From NCBI RefSeq assembly GCF_034497705.1, contig NZ_JAXRUV010000009.1:1-64000 (forward strand): 64,000 bases of DNA, in the 5' to 3' direction. The translations under genes and the position numbers were made by a program. Of the stretch, positions 50,806 to 60,175 are shown in pieces (the first letter of the stretch is position 1; the number at the start of each line of letters is the position of its first letter). A model generated the notes under the pieces. The model ran no database searches. It was given only the letters and a program-made list of their open reading frames with translations, and was not told where the DNA came from. The stretch is from Marinococcus luteus_A (GTDB lineage Bacteria > Bacillota > Bacilli > Bacillales > Marinococcaceae).

Positions 50806-52224
50806 TCAGCGCTCGAAATGCTTCGTCCGGTCTTCGCCTACTTTGTCTTCCTGGATATCCTTTCTAACTTTAGGAATCAGTTTTTCATAATTTAGAAAAA
50901 TCATAATGATAAACATAATAATAATCACCAGAAGCGGGAAGTAGATGAGCATCGCCTTCATTGCAAAAGTTGCGCTATCCGGCTGCGTATCTGCATTAGC
51001 TGCGTAGTTGCCCAGCTGCAGGGACCACCCCACCAGCGCAGCTGTCAGGCCCTGGCCTATTTTCATGCCGGCGCTTGATAAACTGAACACAGAGCCCTGC
51101 ACCGGAACCCCGGATTTCCAGTATACGATGTCGCCAACGTCAGCGACGATAGCACTAAGAGCAGCCTGCAGCGCCACCAGACCTATCGCGTTAATTACGG
51201 TGCCTACAATTAATCCAATGAGATTCTCCGAAAACAGCATCATAACGCCCGAGCCCAATAAAGAAATAAGCAATCCGGCATTAACACTTTTTCTTACTCC
51301 GAATTTGCCGGCAATGGTCGGAGCGAAAAACAAACCAACAATCAGCGGTGTTAAAGATGCCGCGCTCAAAATCCCAACAAGGTTTTCATTATCAAAGATA
51401 TAGGTAGCATAATAAACGCGGATGCCGTTTTCCGTCTGTCTTAAATACCAAAATAGATACAAAGCAAAAGCCAACAAGAAGTATTTGTTCGTGAATAAAG
51501 CTTTTAAAATAGGAAGGAAACGAAAAGATCCCTTATCCTCTTCCCGCTTTTCCGCTACATTTCTTTCTTTTACAAACCGGCCCGTGTACATCAACGGCAG
51601 CACACATAATAACGAAAAGATAGCCGCCGTATACGTCCAGCCCTGCTGGCCGTCCCCAAAGAAATTAACCAGTACAGTAGTACCTGCGTTGATGGATAAC
51701 ACAGCCACATTCGCAAAAATAAAGCGGATACTCCCTAATGCGACACGATCCTTTTGATCGTTGGTCATAAAGGAAGTAAGGGAAGAATACGCTACATTAT
51801 TTGCAGTGTAAAAAACAGCGGAGATGAGCAAATATACAGCAAATACATAAATGATCTGCCCGGATCCTCCAAGCGAGGCAGGAACGTTAAACAGCATAAA
51901 GGTTAAAACGCCTAATACAGGCGCCGTCCAAAACACCCACGGCTTTGCTTTGCCCATCTTAGGATGCATGTTATCTATAACACTTCCCATAAAGAAATCG
52001 GTAAAGCCGTCAGCAAAACGGGCGATTAAAATAAGGGTGCCAATTATTCCAGCGCCCATGCCTACAGTATCTGTCATATAAATAATGACAAACGAAGCAA
52101 TGAACGTCCAGCTGAAATTGGCACCAAAATCCCCAACCCCAAAAGTGAGCTTTTCGGTCATTTTTAATTTTGGCGTTTTTCCTGTTTTTGTTTTCTCGTA
52201 ATTGTTGTGATAATCATGTTGCAT
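50806..52224 (-). CDS. GPH-type sugar/cation symporter (MFS)
   Basis: A 472-residue carrier with 12 membrane segments of the glycoside-pentoside-hexuronide:cation symporter family: FGVGDFGANFSWTFIASF at the start and RFADGFTDFFMGSVIDN (the D-x-x-x-D cation motif in helix 2) with GKAKPWVFW are diagnostic. The substrate is probably a sugar or glycoside. GGCGAGG precedes the ATG. The long 5' leader and a cre site point to catabolite repression. No sugar hydrolase is adjacent. Confidence 0.87.
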   Translation of the reverse strand: MQHDYHNNYEKTKTGKTPKLKMTEKLTFGVGDFGANFSWTFIASFVIIYMTDTVGMGAGIIGTLILIARFADGFTDFFMGSVIDNMHPKMGKAKPWVFWTAPVLGVLTFMLFNVPASLGGSGQIIYVFAVYLLISAVFYTANNVAYSSLTSFMTNDQKDRVALGSIRFIFANVAVLSINAGTTVLVNFFGDGQQGWTYTAAIFSLLCVLPLMYTGRFVKERNVAEKREEDKGSFRFLPILKALFTNKYFLLAFALYLFWYLRQTENGIRVYYATYIFDNENLVGILSAASLTPLIVGLFFAPTIAGKFGVRKSVNAGLLISLLGSGVMMLFSENLIGLIVGTVINAIGLVALQAALSAIVADVGDIVYWKSGVPVQGSVFSLSSAGMKIGQGLTAALVGWSLQLGNYAANADTQPDSATFAMKAMLIYFPLLVIIIMFIIMIFLNYEKLIPKVRKDIQEDKVGEDRTKHFER

Positions 52225-52472
52225 CTTACTACCTCGCCTTCAAACATAATTGTTCATTTTTCCATGCTTTCTATCCCCCGGAATTTCAAATCACATCATT
52301 TTTGATAACGCTATCATTTTATTAAAAATTTCAATTATAATCTAATTAGTATGAGGACGGATAGCCGATTCAGCCAACATTCCCGGGTCTATGTTTAATT
52401 TTTTATTTGTTTCAATGGCTGTAATTTAGTAGAAATTTTCAAACGCTCTTTCGTTTCACGAAAATAAAAATT

Positions 52473-52502
52473 CGTATACCCCCTTAAAGAAAGCGTTTTC
52501 AA
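52473..52502 (-). promoter_or_regulatory. GPH symporter promoter with overlapping cre site
   Basis: Leftward TTGAAA (52502-52497), 18 nt, TATACG (52478-52473). The cre-like AGAAAGCGTTTTCA (52488-52501) matches 13 of 14 positions and overlaps the -35, so CcpA would block RNA polymerase. Confidence 0.65.
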
Positions 52503-52648
52503 AATCCCACCTAACAAATTATCAGAGAATTCTTAGTTTGTCTAGTAAATAAACAAAGTTTTCTATTAGTAATTATTTCCTGCGCAAAGATAAAGAAGCG
52601 GAGCCAGACACCCCCTTCTATACTATTTATAAAAAAACAAGCAAAAAT

Positions 52649-52687
52649 AAATAAGGACCCTTAAACAATGAAGAGTCCTTATTTTTT
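52649..52687 (-). terminator. Terminator of the DHA1 MFS gene
   Basis: AATAAGGAC and GTCCTTATT arms with CTT/AAG inside; T-rich on both strands, so it may act both ways. Confidence 0.7.
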
Positions 52688-52702
52688 CTTATACGATTTT
52701 AT

Positions 52703-53869
52703 TTAGTGCGGCTTTGCTTCACTTTCCCGCACCCGTGGCGCCCGGTACGCCATAAGCGCGATCGCCATCGCAACAACAACGAGCGCACTCCCGGCCCAGG
52801 AGGTGGCGGCAACGACGGCCTGTTCTACGACGATGCCGCCGAGAATGGAACCGATCGCAATGCCAACTTGAAGCGCCGACGTGTTGACGCTCTGCTGGAT
52901 GTCTGAGGTTTCCGGTGCGACCGCAATCAGATAGCTCTGCTGTGCCGGAGCGATCGACCAGCTGAGAATGCCCCAGATGATGACGGCCGTGATAAAGAGC
53001 GACATCGAATTGGTCGCAAACGGCAGAACGAATAAAATGACCGCAAACGACGCGATGAACGTGAGCGACATTTTTTTGGAGCCGAACTGGTCGGTGAGCC
53101 AGCCGCCGACGCCTCCGCCGGAGACCGCTGCGGCCCCGAAAATAAAGAACATGGCGCTGATCCAGAATGAGTTCAGTCCCATCGTTTCCTGCATGAACGG
53201 GTTAAAGTAGCCGTACAGCGTATAGTGACCCGCAAGCACGAGCAACGTCACGCTATGGATGCCGACGATCTTGATATCCTTGAGCGAGCGGACCTGTTGG
53301 CCGACCGTGACCACCTGCTCGGGCTGCATGCGCGGCAGAAAGCGGATCATGGCCGCACCGATCAGCACCGTCAGCGCCGCAATCATGACGAAAATAATCC
53401 GCCAGCCGAACGCGTCCCCAATGAGCACGCCAAGCGGCACTCCGAGAACGAGCGCCGAGCTGACCCCCATCGTGACAAGTCCGATGCTGCGGGAGCGGTA
53501 TTTCGCCTCCACGAGCTTCGGCGCCATCGTGAGCGCGAGTACGATAATGAGTGCGGCACTGGCCGCGGTGACAAACCGGGCCGCCATCAGCACCGCGAAC
53601 GTCGGGGCAAAGCTTGCACCGATATTCGCAACGGCAAACACGGCGAGCGCCCACATATAAACAGTTTTCCGCTCCACGTTGGACGTAAACGAGAGCAAAA
53701 GCGGTCCCGCCACCGCAAACACTAGGGCAAAAATCGTAATCAGCTGGCCGGCAACGGCAATCGAAACCTCTAAATCTTCCGAAATAAGCGGGAGAATCCC
53801 GCTGATAATCAGCTCGACCATGCCGACGATAAACGCCGACACCGCCAGTAAGTATACACGTGAATTCAT
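52703..53869 (-). CDS. MFS transporter, DHA1 drug/arabinose efflux type
   Basis: A 388-residue 12-helix carrier of the AraJ/YdhP-like DHA1 group: the N-terminal FIVGMVELIISGILPLISEDLEV with the conserved acid in helix 1, and the motif-A-like stretch RKTVYMWALAVFAVANIGAS. Such carriers export sugars, purine analogues or drugs. AAGGTC lies before the ATG. It appears to be monocistronic. Confidence 0.85.
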   Translation of the reverse strand: MNSRVYLLAVSAFIVGMVELIISGILPLISEDLEVSIAVAGQLITIFALVFAVAGPLLLSFTSNVERKTVYMWALAVFAVANIGASFAPTFAVLMAARFVTAASAALIIVLALTMAPKLVEAKYRSRSIGLVTMGVSSALVLGVPLGVLIGDAFGWRIIFVMIAALTVLIGAAMIRFLPRMQPEQVVTVGQQVRSLKDIKIVGIHSVTLLVLAGHYTLYGYFNPFMQETMGLNSFWISAMFFIFGAAAVSGGGVGGWLTDQFGSKKMSLTFIASFAVILFVLPFATNSMSLFITAVIIWGILSWSIAPAQQSYLIAVAPETSDIQQSVNTSALQVGIAIGSILGGIVVEQAVVAATSWAGSALVVVAMAIALMAYRAPRVRESEAKPH

Positions 53870-53979
53870 AAAGCAATGACCTTCGAAAGACGCTTTCGTC
53901 CTCCGTCCCTTTCTATCCTAAAATCTTCTATTTCATTCTAACACGAACCTCACACCGAAAACGATCATCTGCCTGTACG

Positions 53980-54011
53980 AAAAAGGCAGCACCCGAAAAA
54001 CGGGCCCTGCC
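53980..54011 (-). terminator. Terminator of the 117-aa gene
   Basis: GGCAG..CCCG and CGGG..CTGCC arms with loop AAAAA; the T-run is on the minus strand. Confidence 0.7.
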
Positions 54012-54021
54012 TTCTCTCTTA

Positions 54022-54375
54022 TTATATCAGCTGCACATTTGGTGTCGTTTTTTCGTGATTCTGGTACTGCCTGGCCATAATGCCTTCCGGGGTAATCTCC
54101 CAATCGGTAATCGAAAGCACCAATTCGTGGCGAAAACCGGTCAGACGGCAGGAGGCAAGCTCCTCTATGTGCACCGGGCGCCCCTGCAGCTCTTCCAGCA
54201 GTTCATACGTTTCCGGCTTCCACATCATATATTCGTCGTAAAAGAAGGGAATAAGCAGTCCTTCTTTGCGTTTCTTCGCCTGTTCGAAGTTTACAATTGC
54301 ACTATCACGAAAAAGAGAGCCGATGTCTTCCCAGCGATCCGAGCGGACCTGGGCTGCAATGAATGTGTTTCTCAT
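54022..54375 (-). CDS. Hypothetical protein, 117 aa
   Basis: A 117-residue soluble protein (MRNTFIAAQVRSDRWEDIGSL...) with no family I recognise. AAAGGAG lies 9 nt before the ATG at 54375 and a terminator follows, so it is probably real. It lies next to the start of the decayed polysaccharide/IS region. Function unknown. Confidence 0.6.
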   Translation of the reverse strand: MRNTFIAAQVRSDRWEDIGSLFRDSAIVNFEQAKKRKEGLLIPFFYDEYMMWKPETYELLEELQGRPVHIEELASCRLTGFRHELVLSITDWEITPEGIMARQYQNHEKTTPNVQLI

Positions 54376-54449
54376 CAGTGACAACTCCTTTCCCCTCTCT
54401 ATTCCCAAAAGAAAGGAAAGTTAGTCATGAATGATGAATGTTTTCATGA

Positions 54450-55343
54450 GAAACGCCCAAATTCCACGGAAAAAAGCCCCTGCCTCCCGCCCGCCGCGAA
54501 CTGGGCAGACGGGAGGTCAAACAAAGCACGACGGATCCTGACAGCGGCTATTACGTCAAAGATGAACGGGAGAAAATGTTTGCCTACAGCTGGCATACCG
54601 CCTGCGACCGGCACGGGTTTGTCCTCGGAGCGATCGTGACCGGAGCCAATGTTCATGACAGCCGGATCTTTCATGAGCTGTTGGCGCAGGTGATGGCCCG
54701 GGCGGGCCGTCCGTACGCCGTCGCGGTGGATGCCGGCTATAAAACCCCGGCCATTGCTCATCTGCTTCGCGAGCAGGCCATTCGCCCGGTTATGCCTTAT
54801 ACCCGTCCCAAGGGCCCGCCGGGACGCTTGCGCAAACAGGACTTTGTGTATGATGCCTACCTGGACGCGTATCTCTGTCCCGAGCATCAGGCCCTGCGCT
54901 ACCGCACCACGAATCGGGACGGTTATCAGGAGTATGTCTCGGATCCCGTCCTTTGTCAGTCCTGCCCGCTGCTCGAGACCTGTACCCAAAGCCGGGATCA
55001 CCGGAAGGTGATCCTCCGCCACGTCTGGCAGGACGATCTGGACGAAGCCGAACACCTTCGGCACACCCCGTGGAACCGGAGGACCTATGCGGAACGAAAA
55101 GAAACCATCGAACGGATTTTTGCGGATCTCAAACAAAAGCATGGCTTGCGCTGGACGCTCCTCGCCGGAGGGGCACGAAACACCGCGCAGGCGATGCTTG
55201 TTTATGCGGTGATGAACCTCAAAAAACTCGCCACCTGGCGGTGGCGACAGACGTGCGCCGGCCGTTGGATGCTTCTTTTTCCCTCCATGGCACAAACAAA
55301 GGCCTCCGAAAATGAATTTCGGAGGCCTTTGCCTACAATCTGA
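54450..55343 (+). pseudogene. IS1182-family transposase, 5'-truncated
   Basis: About 297 codons are open in one frame from 54450, but the first 200 or so residues of an IS1182 transposase are missing and a stop precedes the frame. Visible are STTDPDSGYYVKDEREK, the DDE-domain Asp in VAVDAGYKTPA, a Cys-rich insertion (CPEHQ, CQSCPLLETCTQ) and the terminal Glu in ETIERIFADLKQKHGLR. A GGCCTCCGAAA/TTTCGGAGGCC hairpin at 55300-55326 marks the right end. The left end is not found; the element is a remnant and cannot move itself. Confidence 0.8.
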
Positions 55344-55432
55344 AATGAATAATATTATATTTATTTAAATTTAAAAGCAGCCAAAAACTTTTAAGACAAA
55401 ATATATAAAAATTCAAACTTTCATTATAGAAA

Positions 55433-56344
55433 TTAATTACTTTTAAATGCTTTTAATTTCAAAATAAATTTATAATTTACATATGATAGTATATACAAAA
55501 CAATTGCTGTCATATTGGGCTTATTTTTAAAATGGCGCCATATATATTTTCTTGCTAATTTTTTATTATTATTTCTTAACCCTTTATTAGCTAAAAGAAG
55601 GTTATTAGATTGTTGTTGTTTTTTGATAATCTTTTTGTCTAAATTTGAATAGTGCTTTTTATATTTTTCATTTATATATATAATGGCTTCTTCATATTTT
55701 TTAACGTCATCAGATATTTGTGCAGTTGCATTATTATTATAATATTTTATCAAAGGTAACTTAACCGCTCCTATTTCTGTACGATTACAAATTCTTATCC
55801 ATAAATCATAATCTTGGCACGCTTTCAATTTTTCATCAAACAAACCAACTTCATTTAAAATATCAGCTTGAACCATAACACTTGAAGTAGAACCTATAAA
55901 ATTTGCAATTAAAATTTCATTTGATAGATCCCCTATTTTTTTAGGAAAAGAATTGTACGTAATACCACTATCAAGATATTTAATTTGAGCTCCAGTATAA
56001 ACTAAACCAACATTGGGATTTTTATCAAACTCTTTTAATTGTAATTCAATTTTCTCTTTAAACCATTCATCGTCATCATCTAGAAAAGCTATGTATTTTC
56101 CATTTGCTGCGTTTATTCCTATATTTCGAGCATAATTACCACCACGACCAGGATGATATGAAATAAACTTAATCCTAGAATCGTTTTTCTTATATTGATT
56201 AACTATTGAATTAGTTTGATCAGTAGAACCATCAGAAACTACTATAATTTCTAAATTCTTATAGGATTGGCATAAAACACTTTCTAAAGCTCTGGATATC
56301 AAATTCTCTCTATTATGAGTAGGCAGTACTACACTAACTTTCAT
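55433..56344 (-). CDS. Glycosyltransferase family 2, AT-rich
   Basis: A 303-residue GT2 enzyme: the GT-A start VSVVLPTHNRENLISRALESVL, the nucleotide-sugar site FLDDDDEWF (DXD-type, near residue 90), and ACQDYDLWIR (near 195) as the acceptor-side acidic motif. Its base composition is far more AT-rich than the window average, with many Asn and Lys codons, so it was probably acquired separately. It likely adds a sugar to a surface polysaccharide precursor. It has no partner in the same base composition here apart from the broken gene next to it. Confidence 0.83.
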   Translation of the reverse strand: MKVSVVLPTHNRENLISRALESVLCQSYKNLEIIVVSDGSTDQTNSIVNQYKKNDSRIKFISYHPGRGGNYARNIGINAANGKYIAFLDDDDEWFKEKIELQLKEFDKNPNVGLVYTGAQIKYLDSGITYNSFPKKIGDLSNEILIANFIGSTSSVMVQADILNEVGLFDEKLKACQDYDLWIRICNRTEIGAVKLPLIKYYNNNATAQISDDVKKYEEAIIYINEKYKKHYSNLDKKIIKKQQQSNNLLLANKGLRNNNKKLARKYIWRHFKNKPNMTAIVLYILSYVNYKFILKLKAFKSN

Positions 56345-56826
56345 TTAAATTCTCCTTACATTATTATTTTTTGTAATAGATTCTATCACTAAATTATTAG
56401 TAATAATTAATACCGCCTTGATAAATATTTTTTCAATTAATGGTATAAATAAAGTTTTCTCCGTGAACTAGCAGCACGATTTCTTCCGGCAAAAAGTGGG
56501 AAATTTGCCGACAGATTTCCTAACCGACGGCGCCGCCGGCCACCTGTTACCAGCACTCGTTTATTAGAAATGAAATCGGCAATTCCTTCCATTTCCAACT
56601 TAACGGGTCCAAGTCCCAATAAATACTCTATATCTACCTCTTTAAACTGTGTAACCTCTACTTGGCCAAGCACGATTTCTTCCATACATGGTAGCGCCTG
56701 AGTTCTTAATTCCGTCTTTAAACATACATTGACTATGCGATTTAACTCTTCACTTTCCAGTGAAGGTACCGTAATAATGATATGCTCAATTGAAAAATTT
56801 TCTACGGCTTTCTTTACATCTTTTTA

Positions 56827-58158
56827 TGTTGCAGTTTTTTAACAATTATTTCCATCATTAATAAAAAAAGAGACAGAATCCTCGTTGGTACGGTACGATG
56901 ACATCGACCAAAACAACATCGAGAAAGGGTTCTGCCTCATGTCCACCGTATCATATTCCTCCTGCATCGCCAACGTCTTTGATCAATAGAACCTCCGGTT
57001 CTTTATGTCCACCCCGGCTGCCCGGCATATGCAAAAGCTACGGAAGGCTGGACCCAGGAGTATCGCCACGGGAGCGTGAAGGCCCTTCAAGAAGCCGCTA
57101 ATCATCACGCCCACCATCCGTCGGTGACCCGGTTTTTTCGCACATCCCAGGTGGACGACCATGCCCTGGAGCGCAAGCTCCAGCGCTCGGTGCTGCAACA
57201 CATCCGGGGGCAGGCTTCTTCCTCCAACCCGGTGCTAATCGCCATCGATGATACCGTCGTTCCCAAATCGAAACCTTCGTCACAGGCGCACCACCCGATC
57301 GACGACGACGGGCATCAATGGCTCGCCATCATGGCAGGCACGAAAAAGCGCCTGTATCCCTATCATATCGAGCGATATGACAAAGAACCCGGGCCCAGTA
57401 AAATCGATCTGGCCCTTCAGCAGCTTCGCACCATCGACGTGGGCGATCGTCCCGTCTATGTCCTGGCTGACAGCTGGTACGCGTCGGAAAAACTGATCCG
57501 TACTGTCCGGGACCGGGGCTGGCATTTTATCGGTGCCATCAAAAGCAATCGCGTGCTCGAGACGGCCCCATGCCGTTACCAGCCAGAGACTGGGCCCAGC
57601 TGGCCCGGAAGGTAGAAAAGCCGGACCTTGTGACCGTCCGGGCCACCACCTATGAAATGGTTCAGTTTCAGGGCCGGTTGAAAAGCGGCCTCTCGGGCGT
57701 GGTCGTTGGTTCCTGGGCTTCTGCTTCCCACGAAGCATACCGGTTTTTCTTTTCCACCGACCCCTCGATGACCGCGGAGGACGTCTTATTCTGGTATCAG
57801 CACCGGTGGGCGATTGAAACCTTTTTCCAGGAAGCCAAGGACAAGCTGTCGATGGGCGGATACCGGCTGCGGAGCGTCCCGGCCATCCGACGCTACCTGC
57901 TTCTCCTCCAAACCGTCTGGCTGCTGCTTGCGTGGGCATTTGCGGGCACCATCAGCGAAGCCTTTCATGCCAGTCACCAGGATCACCGGCGGCGAGAGAT
58001 TGCGGATATTTATCAGCGCGCCCGGGCGGGCGCGACCCTGGAAAGCGTGTATGAGGCTTACCGCGTCGCCTGACCCACAAAGCCATCGGTTGGATGATAT
58101 TGTCGATGATTTCCAATATTTAAATCCATGACCAACATTTGTTTTCAACACTGCAACA
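56827..58158 (+). mobile_element. IS701-family insertion sequence copy, inactive
   Basis: Imperfect terminal inverted repeats TGTTGCAGTTTTTTAACAA (56827-56845) and the complement of TGTTGCAGTGTTGAAAACAA (58158-58139) bound a 1332-bp element; TTA flanks both ends, consistent with a short target duplication. Inside is a decayed IS701/DDE_5-type transposase. It interrupts the capD/epsC-like pseudogene. About 12 nt (AAAGATGTAAA) also recur on both flanks. Confidence 0.75.
56939..58073 (+). pseudogene. IS701-family transposase with stop and frameshifts
   Basis: The start MSTVSYSSCIANVFDQ is followed by an in-frame TAG at 56987, a frameshift near 57040, a good stretch (SVKALQEAANHHAHHPSVTR ... IAIDDTVVPKSKP with the first Asp, ... 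VLADSWYASEKL) to about 57570, then another shift. The rest (WAIETFFQEAKDKLSMGGY with the Glu, 57790-57860) reaches the stop at 58073. With these lesions the enzyme is inactive. Confidence 0.8.
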
Positions 58159-58690
58159 TTAGAGTTTACATCTTTTATTTTTCTATAAAAAGGGAGATCC
58201 ATAATTTCCAGCTCCCTATTTTGAGGGATTACCATCTAAAAAAGCTACCGGAAAAGCCCAGAACTAATTTTTTGCTTTAACTACCTGGCTCTCATCGTTC
58301 CCGCAGAGCCAATCCCTACGATTAATATCTATTTTAAATTTATGTTGGTAATATATACGTCTCGGTACAAACGCCAGGCCATTCTTGATCCGCCGATGAG
58401 GATAACATACGTCATCCACGTCATAATCAACGTACGAATATAAAACTCTTGAAATACTATCATCTGCATAATTGCTATAATAGCTATTGAAACGGTCAAT
58501 GTATAAACAATCGATTTAATCTTTTTCGTACTCGAATACTCCCATGTTTTTTTGTACAGTTTAAAATAATAAGTGCAGATGTAGTGAACCATAAATAAAA
58601 GACCGAACTCATAACTAAGAAGTTACCCCCTGGATGTATATCAACTGCCAGTATAAAATTACAGATGATTATAGAAAAAATAACAATAGC

Positions 58691-59092
58691 TTAATCTAAA
58701 CATACTAAAGCCAACAGTCTCTACTTTAATCCCATTTACTTCTCTAGTCTTTCTTAATAAGTAGTAATTTATCTCCTAATTTATTTCCACACTTTGATTG
58801 AAATGAGTTCTATTTATGTATTTATGATTTATCTATATTTAATGGACGGTATTAATTAACAATCTCGCTTTCATTGATTAAATACATTAAATTATTATAC
58901 ATTAATTATTTCATTATGTAATGTAAATACATATTCTATAAAGCTCAAAAGTATAATTGAAATCTTAACACAAAATCATTTTCCTCTTAACTAAAAATAA
59001 TTTCAACAGTTAAATTCAATTTTTAAGAAAAACTCCTGAATTATTGTTTTGTACCATTTCCCCAAACTCATGATTCGTAATATAATTTTCCT
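58691..59092. other. AT-rich stretch without a gene
   Basis: About 400 bp that is strongly AT-rich, with no frame of note. It may be a decayed part of the polysaccharide locus. Nothing else is seen in it. Confidence 0.5.
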
Positions 59093-59961
59093 TTATTCAT
59101 ATAACAAAAGAAGACGTTTGTTATATGATAGATATATCTTCTCCGCCATTGAAACAATGTAGTAGTTAGCATAATAAGTAAAACTCAGCAAATAATAACG
59201 GTGGTATACGTAATGATACCAGTCACTTTTAATGCGCCTCTTCTCGAGCGAAGAAAACGACTCGATTTCTTCGCTGTATTTATTAAGAAGATATTGAATG
59301 GCTCTCCCGTGCAGGTCTTTGCGGCTGCTTATCTGCTTGCCTTTTTGCTTAGATACCGTATACCGCACATTGCAGCCTATATCATAGTCAACCTCAGCAA
59401 CCCGCACAAGCCTTATCCAAAGATCGTAGTCCTGCCGTGCAACTGCAGAAGTATCAAAGCCGCCCACCTGTTCAAACAGGTCTTTTCTAACGGCGACTCC
59501 CGAGGTCACGCCGATAAAATTATTAAACAGGATGTCCGGCCAGCCGTTACCCCGTTTTTTGGGTTCAATACTACGCAGTACTGTATCGCGGTCCTCAGCA
59601 TCAACGACTTTCCGGCCCGTATAAACGAGGCCCACTTCCGGATGGTGGTCGAAAATAGTTATTTGATCTTCAATTTTTTGAGGCTCCCACGTACCATCGT
59701 CGTCCAAAAACATCAGTACGTCTCCGGTGGCTTTGGCAGCTCCTTCGTTTCTTCTGGCCGCTCCGCCGAGGCTTTCTTCATGGTAAAAGTATTGTACAGA
59801 GGACAAAAATTCGCTGTCTGATGTTTGGGACAGATCATAGGAGGAACCGTCATCCATTACAATAATTTCAGCTGGCTGGCGGCTCTGGTTCAGAACGCTT
59901 TGAATGGCAGCCTGAAGTTCTTTTTGTCTGTTTTTGTCGTAATAATTACAGATGTTTTCAC
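59093..59961 (-). pseudogene. Glycosyltransferase family 2 with N-terminal frameshift
   Basis: From GTG 59961 the frame starts KTSVIITT, the usual GT2 first strand, then is lost by a small frameshift near 59938; the correct continuation YDKNRQKELQAAIQSVLNQS ... EIIVMDDGSS is in another frame. From the ATG at 59857 an open frame of 254 residues follows with FLDDDGTWEPQK (DXD) and ARQDYDLWIRLVR. A short product from 59857 would lack the first nucleotide-binding strand. It resembles the GT2 at 55433-56344 in order of motifs, but not in base composition. Confidence 0.65.
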
Positions 59962-60175
59962 ATAGACACCGCCTTAAAAGTAATATGTATTATCGGCCAT
60001 AGTATAACACGTGGAATAAAAAGATAGGCACCCGGAAATCAGAAAGTAAATGCAGATTACCCAGTAGTGCTAATTCATCTATCCATCTATGCTGAAATTC
60101 GTTAAAATGATATGTACAGCAAAGTTTTTATTTTTTCTCTGCTTCTTTAAAATAAACGAAAAGAAAGGAAAAATT

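Larger units (their letters stand above)
52225..52702. other. AT-rich intergenic region with promoter, cre site and terminator
   Basis: About 480 bp with no gene. It holds the GPH symporter promoter and cre site (52473-52502), a leader of about 240 nt, and a terminator for the MFS gene at 52703. No other clear structure. Confidence 0.6.
56437..58690 (-). pseudogene. Broken capD/epsC-like nucleotide-sugar epimerase/dehydratase gene
   Basis: Reading leftward, pieces of one protein appear in order: a membrane segment (LAVDIHPGGNF, then FKLYKKTWEYSS and LIGGSRMAWRLYRD, 58690-58330), a cofactor region with IGSAGTM (58320-58250), LEIMDLPFYRKIKDVN (58230-58160), an IS insertion, then IEHIIITVPSLESEELNR ... 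FISNKRVLVTG (56820-56560) and EICRQISHFLPEEIVLL (56540-56460). The reading frame shifts or stops at least four times and the C-terminal half is missing. Intact relatives convert UDP-GlcNAc in capsule synthesis. Confidence 0.8.

Noticed and set aside
53225..53725. 166-codon plus-strand frame, charged and histidine-rich
   Set aside because: It is the reverse complement of the well supported MFS gene at 52703-53869 and shows low-complexity composition typical of antisense frames.
54444..55295. 283-codon minus-strand frame
   Set aside because: It lies antisense to the IS1182 transposase remnant, which has clear family motifs.
57560..57615. Programmed frameshift in the IS701-family transposase
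   Set aside because: There is no slippery heptamer, and the same gene also has an in-frame stop and another frameshift near its start, so decay is the simpler reading.
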